DNA of 64,000 nucleotides, taken from the NCBI GenBank assembly GCA_017591395.1, contig WEDG01002835.1, positions 32,815 through 96,814 on the forward strand, given 5' to 3'. This document shows, in pieces, positions 1 to 11,280 of the stretch. How positions within the stretch are numbered: the first letter of the stretch is position 1; every line of letters begins with the position of its first letter. Position numbers and translations under genes: made by a program. This DNA comes from Schistocephalus solidus (Eukaryota; Platyhelminthes; Cestoda; Diphyllobothriidea; Diphyllobothriidae). Below the pieces are notes generated by a model. It made no database searches, had not been told where the DNA came from, and saw only the letters and a program-made list of their open reading frames with translations.

Positions 1-3000
1 TTCTGGCTTCTTAGCCGTCATCAGCCAGTCATACCCAATCCCAGGTGTGGATCACCCAAAATTTGAACCCTCGATTTTTGGTCATTGAGTGTAACAATCT
101 ACCATTGAGCCTCCGCCTCGTTGTTTTATCGGTTGCGATCAAGAAAATGATGATAGTGTTTGGCTCACCGATCTGCCTGACAAACATGCATGTTCCGTTG
201 TTCCCTGGACCTCACATTAGAGCCCTCGCAGGCTGTCGCATAGTGATGTGAAGTATATGATTTTTAAGTAGAACCGAAAATGACAAGGGAAACCAGAATG
301 GTCATTTCTGGCTTATTAACCGTCATCAGCCAGTCACAGCCAATCCCAGGTGTGGGTCACCCGAGATTTGAACCCGCAACCTTCGGCCATTGAGGGTTTC
401 TACCATTGAGCCACGGGCTCGTTGTTTTGTCGGTTGCGATCGGGATTATGATGATAATGTGTGACTCACCGATATGCTTGACGAATATGCACGTTCCATT
501 TTGCTCTGGAGCTCACATTAGAGCCCTCGCAGGCTGTTGCATTGGGACGTGAAGCATATTGGTTTTAAGTATAACCGAAGAAAGACAAGGGAGACCGGAA
601 TGGCCATTTCTGGCTTATTAGCCGTCATCAGTCAGTCATACCCAATACCAGGTGTGGATTTCCTGAAATTCGAACCCGAGAGATTTGGTCATTGAGTGTA
701 ACGTTCTGCCATTGAGCCACGGCTCTTTGTTTTTTCGGTTGCGATCGGGAATATGATGATAATGTGTGGTCTCCAATGTGCTTGACGAACATGCATGTTC
801 CGTTGATCCTTGGAGCTCACATTAGAGCCCTCGCACGCTGTCGCACAGTGACGTGAAGCATATGATTTTGAGTAGAACCGACAAAGACAAGGGAGACTGG
901 AATGGCCATTTCTGGCTTATTAGCCGTCATCAGCCATTCATACCCAATCCCAGGTGTGGATCACCTGGGATTCGAACCCGCGACATTTGGTCATTGAGTG
1001 CGAACGCTCTACCATTGAGCCACGGGCTCTTTGTTTTGTCAGTTGCGATCGGGAATATGATGATAGTGTGTGGCTCACCGATCTACTTGAGGAACATGCA
1101 TGTTCCGTTGTGCCCTGGAGCTCACATTAGAGCCCTCGCAGGCGGTCGCATAGCGACGTGAAGCATATGATTTTTTTAAGATAGAACCGACAAAATGACA
1201 AGGGAGACCGGAATGGCCATTTCTGGCTTATTAGCCGTCATCAGCCAGTCATACCCAATCCCAGGTGTGGACCACCTGAGTTCGAACCCGCGACCATCGG
1301 ACATTGAGTCGAAACGCTCTACCATTGAGCCACGGGCTCGTTGTTTTTGTCGGTTGCGATCGAGAATATGATGATAGTGTGTGGCTCACCGATCTGCTTG
1401 AGAACATGCATGTTCCGTTGTGCCCGGGAGCTCACATTAGAGCCCTCGGAGGCGGTCGCGTAGCGACGTGAAGCATATAATTTTTAATTAGAACCGACAA
1501 AGACAAGGGAGACCGGAATGGTTATTTCTGGCTTATTAGCCGTCATCAGCCAGTCATACCCAATCCCAGTGTGGATCACCCTGAGATTCGAACCCAGCGA
1601 CCTTTGGCTATTGAGTCGTAACGCTCTACCATTGAGCCACGGGCTCGTTGTTTTGTCGGTTGCGATCGGGAATATGATGATAGTGTGTGGCTCACCGATC
1701 TGCTTGAGGAACATGCATGTTCCGTTGTGCCCTGGAGCTCACATTAGAGCCCTCGCAGGCTGTCGCATAGCGACGTGAAGCATATAATTTTTAAGTAGAA
1801 CCGACAAATACAAGGGAGACTGGAATGGCCATTTCTGGCTTATTAGCCGTCATCAGCCAGTCATACCCAATCCCAAGTGTGTACCACCTGGGATTCGAAC
1901 CCGCGACCTTTGGTAATTGGAGTCGAACGCTCTACCATTGAACCACGGGCTCGTTGTTTTGTCGGTTGCGATCGGGAATATGATGATAGTGTGTGGCTCA
2001 CCGATCTGCTTGAGGAACATGCATGTTCCGTTGTGCCCTGGAGCTCACATTAGAGCCCTCGCAGGCAGTCGCGTAGCGACGTGAAGCATATAATTTTAAG
2101 TAGAACCGACAAAGACAAGGGAGACCGGAATGGCCATTTCTGGCTTATTAGCCGTCATCAGCCAGTCATACCCAATCCCAAGTGTGGACCACCTGGGATT
2201 CGAACCCGCGACCTTTAGTTATTGAGTTAAACACTCTACCATTGAGCCACGGGCTCGTTGTTTTGTCGGTTGCGATCGGGAATATGATGATAGTGTGTGG
2301 CTCACCGATCTGCTTGAGGGAACATGCATGTTCCGTTGTGCCCTGGAGCTCAAATTAGAACACTCGCAGGCGGTCGCATAGCGACGTGAAGCATATAATT
2401 TTTAAGTAGAACCGACAAAGGGAGACCGGAATGGCCATTTCTGGCTTATTAGCCGTCATCAGCCAGTCATACCCAATCCCAAGTGTGGACCACCTGGGAT
2501 TCGAACCCGCGACCTTTGGTAATTGAGTCGAACACTCTACCATTGAGCCACGGGCTCGTTGTTTTTGTCGGTTGCGATCGGGAATATGATGATAGTGTGT
2601 GGCTCACCGATCTGCTTGAGAACATGCATGTTCCGTTGTGCCCTGGAGCTCACATTAGAGCCCTCGCAGGCAGTCGCGTAGCGACGTGAAGCAAATAATT
2701 TTTAAGTAGAACCGACAAAATGGCAAGGGAGACTGGAATGGCCATTTCTGGCTTATTAGCCGTCATCAGCCAGTCATACCCAATCCCAAGTGTGGATTAC
2801 CTGGGATTCGAACCCGCGACCTTTGGTAATTGGGTCGAACGCTCTACCATTGAGCCACGGGCTCGTTGTTTTTGTCGGTTGCGATCGGGAATATGATGAT
2901 AGTTTGTGGCCCACCGATCTGATTGGAGAACATGCATGTTCCGTTGTGCCCTGGAGCTCACATTAGAGCCCTCGCAGGCGGTCGCTTAGCGACGTGAAGC

Positions 3001-4564
3001 ATATAATTTTTAAGTAGAACCGACAAATACAAGGGAGACTGGAATGGCCATTTCTGGCTTATTAGCCGTCATCAGCCAGTCATACCCAATCCCAAGTGTG
3101 GACCATCTGGGATTCGAACCCGCGACCTTTGGTAATTGAGTCGAACGCTCTACCATTGAGCCACGGGCTCGTTTTTTTTGTCGGTTGCGATCGGGAATAT
3201 GATGATAGTGTGTGGCTCACCGATCTGCTTCTGAGAACATGCATGTTCCGTTGTGCCCTGGAGCTCACATTAGAGCCCCTCGCAGGCGGTCGCGTAGCGA
3301 CGTGAAGCATATGATTTTTAAGTAGAACCGACAAAGACAAGGGAGACCGGAATGGCCATTTCTGGCTTATTAGCCGTCATCAGCCAGTCATACCCAATCC
3401 CAAGTGTGGACCACCCTGAGTTCGAACCCGCGACCTTTGGTATTGAGTCGAACGCTCTACCATTGAGCCACGGGCTCGTTGTTTTGTCGGTTGCGATCGG
3501 GAATATGATGATAGTGTGTGGCTCACCGATCTGCTTGAGGGAACATGCATGTTCCGTTTTGCCCTGGAGCTCACATTAGAGCCCTCGCAGGCGGTCGCGT
3601 AGCGACGTGAAGCATATGATTTTTAAGTAGAACCGACAAAGACAAGGGGAGACTGGAATGGCCATTTCTGGCTTATTAGCCGTCATCAGCCAGTCATACT
3701 CAATCCCAAGTGTGGACCAACTGGGATTCGAACCCGCGACCCTTTGGTAATTGAGTCGAACGCTCTACCATTGAGCCACGGGCTCGTTGTTTTTGTCGGT
3801 TGTGATCGGGAATATGATGATAGTGTGTGACTCACCGATCTACTTGAGGAAACATGCATGTTCCGTTGTGCCCTGGATCTCACATTAGAGCCCTCGCAGG
3901 CGGTCGCGTAGCGACGTGAAGCATATAATTTTTAAGTAGAACCGACAAAGACAAGGGAGACCGGAATGGCCATTTCTGGCTTATTAGCCGTCATCAGCCA
4001 GTCATACCCAATCCCAAGTGTGGACCACTCTGGGATTCGAACCCGCGACCTTTTGGTCATTGAGTCAGCTCTACCATTGAGCCACGGGCTCGTTGTTTTG
4101 TCGGTTGCGATCGGGAATATGATGATAGTGTGTGGCTCACCGATCTGTTTGAGAACATGCATGTTCCGTTGTGCCCTGGAGCTCACATTAGAGCCCTCGC
4201 AGGCAGTCGCGTAGCGACGTGAAGCATATAATTTTTAAGTAGAACCGACAAAGACAAGGGAGACCGGAATGGCCATTTCTGGCTTATTAGCCGTCATCAG
4301 CCAGTCATACCCAATCCCAAGTGTGGATCACCTGAGTTCGAACCCACGACCTTTGTTATTGAGTGAACGCTCTACCATTGAGCCACGGGCTCGTTGTTTT
4401 GTCGGTTGCGATCGGGAATATGATGATAGTGTGTGGCTCACCGATCTGCTTGAGGAACATGCATGTTCCGTTGTGCCCTGGAGCTCGCATTAGAGCCCTC
4501 GCAGGCTGTCGCATAGCGACGTGAAGCATATGAATTTTTAAGTAGAACCGACAAAGACAAGGGA

Positions 4565-4609
4565 GACTGGAATGGCCATTTCTGGCTTATTAGCCGTCAT
4601 CAGCCAGTC
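4565..4609 (-). ncRNA. Type I hammerhead ribozyme (representative copy)
   Basis: On the minus strand this reads as stem I 5' arm GACTGG, core CTGATGA, stem II GGCT-AATA-AGCC, core GAAA, a short stem III ATGGCCAT, an unpaired T as cleavage base 17, and stem I 3' arm CCAGTC. Stem I pairs over six bases. Predicted cleavage is between 4571 and 4570 (site AUU). Outside stem I, GGG and CCC could pair beyond an internal loop. Oddities: base 10.1/11.1 is a C-A mismatch in most units instead of the usual G-C, and stem III is so short that it would need a 2-bp stem with a GGCC loop, or dimer formation. Other units have CCGGTC in the 3' arm, which still pairs through a G-U wobble. Similar copies recur in each unit from about 300 to 6,420. 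Confidence 0.8.
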
Positions 4610-4626
4610 ATACCCAATCCCAAGTG

Positions 4627-4698
4627 TGGACCACCTGGGATTCGAACCCGCGACCTTTGGTAATTGAGTCGAACGCTCTACCATTGAGCCACGGGCTC
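4627..4698 (-). promoter_or_regulatory. tRNA-like internal Pol III promoter (representative copy)
   Basis: This 72-nt minus-strand stretch has a D-arm that pairs (GCTC with GAGC), a box A-like TGGCTCAATGG at 4681-4691 (one mismatch to consensus), and a perfect box B GGTTCGAATCC at 4638-4648. The acceptor stem does not pair (5' GAGCCCG against 3' GTGGTCC), and the anticodon stem is poor, so it is a tRNA-derived promoter and not a working tRNA gene. It recurs once per ~305 bp unit, for example near 967-1030, 2195-2260 and 5,550-5,610. In the last five units of the array it is on the plus strand (near 11,302, 11,603, 11,900, 12,205 and 12,507). Confidence 0.85.
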
Positions 4699-6608
4699 GT
4701 TGTTTTGTCGGTTGCGATCGGGAATATGATGATAGTGTGTGGCTCACCGATCTGCTTGAGAACATGCATGTTCCGTTGTGCCCTGGAGCTCACATTAGAG
4801 CCCTCGCAGGCTGTCGCATAGCGACGTGAAGCATATGATTTTTAAGTAGAACCGACAAAGACAAGGGAGACCGGAATGGCCATTTCTGGCTTATTAGCCG
4901 TCATCAGCCAGTCATACCCAATCCCAGGTGTGGATCACCTGAGATTCGAACCCGCGACCTTTGGTATTGAGTCGAACACTCTACCATTGTGCCACGGGCT
5001 CGTTGTTTTGTCGGTTGCGATCGGGAATATGATGATAGTGTGTGGCTCACCGATCTGCTTGACGAACATGCATGTTCCGTTGTGCCCTGGAGCTCACATT
5101 AGAGCCCCTCGCAGGCTGTCGCACAACGACGTGAAGCATATAATTTTTAAGTAGAACCGACAAATACAAGGGAGACTGGAATGGCCATTTCTGGCTTATT
5201 AGCCGTCATCAGCCAGTCATACCCAATCCCAAGTGTGGACCACCCGAGTTCGAACCCGCGACCCTTTTGGTAATTGAGTCGAACACTCTACCATTGAGCC
5301 ACGGGCTCGTTGTTTTGTCGGTTGCGATCGGGAATATGATGATAGTGTGTGGCTCACCGATCTGCTTGAGGAACATGCATGTTCCGTTGTGCCCTGGAGC
5401 TCACATTAGAGCCCTCGCAGGCGGTCGCACAGCGACGTGAAGCATATGATTTTTAAGTAGAACCGACAAAGACAAGGGAGACTGGAATGGCCATTTCTGG
5501 CTTATTAGCCGTCATCAGCCAGTCATACCCAATCCCAGGTGTGGATCACCTGAGATTCGAACCCGCGACCTTTGGTCATTGAGTGTAGGGCTCTACCATT
5601 GAGCCACGGGCTCGTTGTTTTTGTCGGTTGCGATCGGGAATATGATGATAGTGTGTGGCTCACTGATCTGCTTGACGAACATGCATGTTCCGTTGTGCCC
5701 TGGAGCTCGCATTAGAGCCCTCACAGGCTGTCGCATAGCGATGTGAAGCATATGAATTTTAAGTAGAACTGACAAAGACAAGGGAGACCGGAATGGCCAT
5801 TTCTGGCTTATTAGCCGTCATCAGCCAGTCATACCCAATCCCAAGTGTGGATCACCCTGAGATTCGAACCCATCTGACCTTTGGTCATTGAGTGAAACAC
5901 TCTACCATTGAGCCACGGGCTCGTTGTTTTGTCGGTTGCGATCAGGAATATGATGATAGTGTGTGGCTCATCGATCTGCTTGAGAACATGCATGTTCCGT
6001 TGTGCCCTGGAGCTCGCATTAGAGCCCCTCGCAGGCTGTCGCATAGCGACGTGAAGCATATAATTTTTAAGTAGAACCGACAAAGACAAGGGAGACCGGA
6101 ATGGCCATTTCTGGCTTATTAGCCGTCATCAGCCAGTCATACCCAAACCCAGGTGTGGATCACCTGGGATTCAAACCCGCGACCTTTGGTCATTGAGTGT
6201 AAACAGCTCTACCGTTGAGCCACGGGCTCGTTGTTTTTGTCGGTTGCGATCGGGAATATGATGATAGTGTGTGGCTAACCGATCTGCTTGACGAACATGC
6301 ATGTTCCGTTGTGCCCTGGAGCTCACATTAGAGCCCCTCGCAGGCTGTCGCATAGCGACGTGAAGCATATGATTTTTAAGTAGAACCGACAAACGTCAAG
6401 GGAGACTGGAATGGCCATTTCTGGCTTATTAGCCGTCATCAGCCAGTCATACCCAATCCCAGGTGTGGATCACCCGAGTTTCGAACCATCTACCTTTGGC
6501 CATTGAGAACATCTACCATTGAGCCACGGGCTCGTTGTTTTGTCGGTTGCGATCGGGAATATGATGATAGTGTGTGGCTCACCGATCTGCTTGACAGAAC
6601 ATGCATGT

Positions 6609-6937
6609 TCCGTTGTGCCCTGGAGCTCGCATTAGAGCCCTCGCAGGCTTTCGCATAGAGACGTGAAGCATTTGATGTTTAAGTAGAACCGACAAAGACT
6701 AGGGAGACCGCAATTGTTATTTCTGGCTTATTAGCCGTCATCAGCCAGTCATACCCAAACCCAGGTGTGGTTCATCTGAGATTCGAACTAACGATCTTTG
6801 GTCATTGAGTGTAATAATCTACTGTTGAGCTACGGGCTCGTTTTTTTGTCGGTTGCGATCGGGAATATGATGAATGTGTGTGGCTCATCGATCTGCTTTA
6901 CGAACATGCATGTTCCGTTGTGCCCTGGAGCTCACAT
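6609..6937 (-). repeat. Higher-order duplicate, copy 1 (partner 8,129-8,457)
   Basis: By eye these ~329 bases are the same as 8,129-8,457, exactly 1,520 bp (five units) further on, although the neighbouring units differ clearly. The block carries a diverged subfamily with a changed ribozyme stem III and stem I arm. The match ends sharply at 6,937/8,457, where the two sequences part. Confidence 0.8.
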
Positions 6938-8128
6938 AGGAATTTTTCAGGCTATCGCAAAGCGACGTGAAGCATATGATTTTTAAGTAGAACCGACAAA
7001 GAAAAGGGAGACTGGAATGGCCATTTCTGGCTTAATAGCCGTCATCAGCCAGTCATACCCAATCCCAGGTTTGGATTACCCGAGATTGGAACCCGCGACC
7101 TTTGGCCAATGAGTGTTACACTCTATCATTTAGACACGGGCTCGTTGTTTTGTCGGTTGCGATTTGGAATATGATGATAGTGTGTGGCTATCCGATCTGC
7201 TTGACGAACATGCATGTTCCAATGTGCCCTGGAGCTCACATTAGAGCCCTCACATGCTGTCGCATAGTGCCTTGAAGAATATGATTTTAAGTAGAACTGA
7301 CAACGTCAAGGGAGACTGGAATGGCCATTTCTGGCTTATTAGCCGTCATCAGCCAGTCATACCCAATCCCAGGTGTGGATTACCCGAGATTGGAACCCGC
7401 GACCTTTGGCCAATGAGTGTTACACTCTACCGTTGAGACACCGGCTCGTTGTTTTGTCGGTTGCGATTTGGAATATGATGATAGTGTGTGGCTATCCGAT
7501 CTGCTTGACGAACATGCATGTTTCGTTGTGCCCTGGAGCTCGCATTTGAGCCCTCACAGGCTGTCGCATAGCGATGTGAAGCATGTGACTTTTAAGTAGA
7601 ACTTACTAAGACAAGGGAGTTTGGAATGGCCATTTCTGGCTTATTAGCCGTCATCAGCCAGTCATACCCAATCCCAGGTGTGGATTTACGAGATTGGAAC
7701 CCGCGAACTTTGGCCAATGAGGGTTACACTCTACCATTGAGACACGGGCTCGTTGTTTTATCGGTTGCGATTTGGAATATGATGATAGTGTGTGGCTCAT
7801 TGATCTGCTTGACGAACATGCATGTTTCGTTGTGCCCTGGAGCTCGCATTACAGCCCTCACAGGCTGTCGCATAGCGATGTGAAGCATATGAATTTTAAG
7901 TAGAACCGACAATGACAAGGGAGACCGGGATGGCCATTTCTGGCTTCTTATCCGTCATCAGACAGTCATTCCCAATCCCAGGTGTGGATCACCCGAGATT
8001 CGAACCATCTACCTTTGGCCATTGAGTGAAACACTACCATTATGTCCCGGGTTCGTTGTTTTGTCGTTTGCGATTAGGAATATGATGATAGTGTGTGGCT
8101 CATTAATCTGCTTGATAAACATGCATAT

Positions 8129-8457
8129 TCCGTTGTGCCCTGGAGCTCGCATTAGAGCCCTCGCAGGCTTTCGCATAGAGACGTGAAGCATTTGATGTTT
8201 AAGTAGAACCGACAAAGACTAGGGAGACCGCAATTGTTATTTCTGGCTTATTAGCCGTCATCAGCCAGTCATACCCAAACCCAGGTGTGGTTCATCTGAG
8301 ATTCGAACTAACGATCTTTGGTCATTGAGTGTAATAATCTACTGTTGAGCTACGGGCTCGTTTTTTTGTCGGTTGCGATCGGGAATATGATGAATGTGTG
8401 TGGCTCATCGATCTGCTTTACGAACATGCATGTTCCGTTGTGCCCTGGAGCTCACAT
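8129..8457 (-). repeat. Higher-order duplicate, copy 2 (partner 6,609-6,937)
   Basis: This is the second copy of the five-unit-spaced duplicate. A further, less perfect pair is 7,591-7,760 with 10,342-10,510, about nine units apart, both carrying the rare variant AGAACTTACTAA. The pattern is what unequal crossing-over or gene conversion leaves in a satellite; an assembly error is the alternative. Confidence 0.75.
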
Positions 8458-10732
8458 TAGAGCCCTCACTTGCTGTCGCATAGTGCCTTGAAGAATATGA
8501 TTTTAAGTAGAACTGAAAACGTCAAGGGAGTCTAGAATTGCCATTTCTGGCTTATTAGCCGTCATCAGCCAGTCATACCCAATTCCAGTTGTGGATCACC
8601 CGAGATTTGAACCCCTGACCTTTGGTCATTTAGTTTATAAGTTAACTATTGAGACACGGGATGCTTGATTTGTCGGTTGTGATTGGGAATAAGATGATAG
8701 TGTGTGGCTCATCGATCTGCTTGACGAACATGCATGTTCCAATGTGCCCTGGAGCTCGCATTAGAGCCCTCACAGGCTGTCGCATAGCGATGTGAAGCAT
8801 ATGAATTTTAAGTAGAACTGACAAAGACAAGGGAGACCGCAATTGTTATTTCTGGCTTATTAGCCATCATCAGCCAGTCATACCCAAACCCAGGTATGGA
8901 TCACCCCCGATTCGAACCAGCGACTTTTGGTCATTGAGTGTAAAAATCTACTGTTGAGCTACGGGCTCGTTGTTTTGTCGGTTGCGATCGGGAATATGAT
9001 GAAAGTGTGTGGCTAACCGATCTGCTTGACGAACATGCATGTTCCGTTGTGCCCTGGAGCTCACATTAGAGCCCTCGCAGGCTGTCGCATAGCGACTTGA
9101 AGAATATGATTTTTAAGTAGAACTGACAAAGACAAGGGAGACCGGAATTGCCAATTCTGGCTTATTAGCCGTCATCAGCCAGTCATTCCCAATTCCAGGT
9201 GTGGATCACTCAAGATTCGAACCCGTGACCTTGGCTCATTGAGTGTATAAGTTAACCATTGAGACACGGGCTGCTTGATTTGTCGGTTGTGATTGGGAAT
9301 AAGATGATAGTGTGTGGCTTATCGATCTGCTTGACGAACATGCATGTTCCAATGTGTCCTGGAGCTCACATTAGAGCCCTCACATGCTGTCGCATAGCGA
9401 CTTTAAGAATATGATTTTTAAGTAGAACTGACAACGTCAAGGGAGACTGGAATGGCCATTTCTGGCTTATTAGCCGTCATCAGCCAGTCATACCCAATCC
9501 CAGGTGTGGATCACCCCGAGATTCGAACCCAGCGACCTTTGGTCATTGAGTGTAACACTCTACCATTGAGACAAGGGCTCGTTGTTTTTGTCGGTTGTGA
9601 TTGGGAATAAGATGATAGTGTGTGGCTCATCCGATCTGCTTGACGAACATGCATGTTCCGTTGTGCCCTGGAGCTCGCATTAGAGCCCTCACAGGCTGTC
9701 GCATAGCGACTTGAAGAATATGAATTTTAAGTAGAACTGACAAAGACAAGGGTGACCGGAATGGCCATTTCTGGCTTTTTAGCCGTCATCAGCCAGTCAT
9801 TCCCAAACCCAGGTATGGATCACCCCCGATTCGAACCAGCGACTTTTTGTAATTGAGTGTAACACTTTACCGTTGACCAAAGGGCTCGTTGTTTTGTCGG
9901 TTGCGATCGGGAATATGATGATAGTGTGTGGCTATCGATCTGCTTGACGAACATGCATGTTCCCAATTGTGCCCTGGAGCTCACATTAGAGCTCCCTCAC
10001 AGGCTGTCGCATAGCGACTTTGAAGAATATGATTTTTAAGTAGAACTGACAACGTCAAGGGAGACCGGAATTGCCAATTCTGGCTTATTAGCCGTCATCA
10101 GCCAGTCATTCCCAATCCCAGGTGTGGATTACCCGAGATTCGAACCCGTGACCTTTGGCCAATGAGTGTTACACAACCATTGAGACACGGGCTTGTTGTT
10201 TTGTCGGTTGCTATTTGGAATATGATGATAGTGTGTGGCTCATCGATCTGCTTGACGAACATGCATGTTTCGTTGTGTCCTGGAGCTCGCATTTAGAGCC
10301 CTCACAGGCTGTCGCATAGCGATGTGAAGCATATGAATTTTTAAGTAGAACTTACTAAAGACAAGGGAGTTTGGAATGGCCATTTCTGGCTTATTAGCCG
10401 TCATCAGCCAGTCATACCCAATCCCAGGTGTGGATTTACGAGATTGGAACCCGCGAACTTTTGGCTAATGAGGGTTACACTCTACCATTGAGACAAGGGC
10501 TTGTTGTTTTTGTCGGTTGCTATTTGGAATATGATGATAGTGTGTGGCTCATTGATCTGCTTGACGAACATGCATGTTTCGGTGTGCCCTGGAGCTCGCA
10601 TTAGAGCCCTCACAGGCTGTCGCATAGCGACTTGAAGAATATGAATTTTAAGTAGAACTGACAAAGACAAGGGTGACCGGAATGGCCATTTCTGGCTTTT
10701 TAGCCGTCATCAGCCAGTCATTCCCAAACCCA

Positions 10733-10832
10733 NNNNNNNNNNNNNNNNNNNNNNNNNNNNNNNNNNNNNNNNNNNNNNNNNNNNNNNNNNNNNNNNNNNN
10801 NNNNNNNNNNNNNNNNNNNNNNNNNNNNNNNN
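10733..10832. other. Assembly gap (100 N)
   Basis: Exactly 100 N, a conventional placeholder size. The flanking satellite units are out of step across it (anchor motifs near 10,690 and 10,865), so the true length and number of missing units are unknown. Confidence 0.98.
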
Positions 10833-11280
10833 CGACAAGATAAGGGAGACCAGAATGGCCATTTCTGGCTTATTAGCCGTCATCAGCTAGTCATACCCAA
10901 TCCTAGGGGTGGATCACCCGAGATTCGAACAAGCGATCTTTGGCCATTGAGTGTAACACTTTAACATCGAACCACGGGCTCGCGGTTTTTTTTGTTCCGA
11001 TCGAGAATAGGATGATAGTGTGTGGCTCACCGATCTACTTGACGAACATGCATGTTCCATAGTGCCCTGGAGCTCACATAATAGTCCTCGCAGGCTGTCG
11101 CATAGCATCGTGAAGCATATGATTTTAAAGTAGTACCGACAAACACTAGGAAGACCGGAATGGCCATTTCTGGCTTATAAGTCATCATAGGCCAGTCCTA
11201 CTCAATCCCAGGTGTAAATCACCCGAGAATCGAAACCGCGACCTTTGGCCATTGAGTGTAACACTGTGTCGGTGGCGATT

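Noticed and set aside
4627..4698. Dozens of functional tRNA genes
   Set aside because: Boxes A and B and the D-arm are good, but acceptor and anticodon stems do not pair, so these are tRNA-derived promoters.
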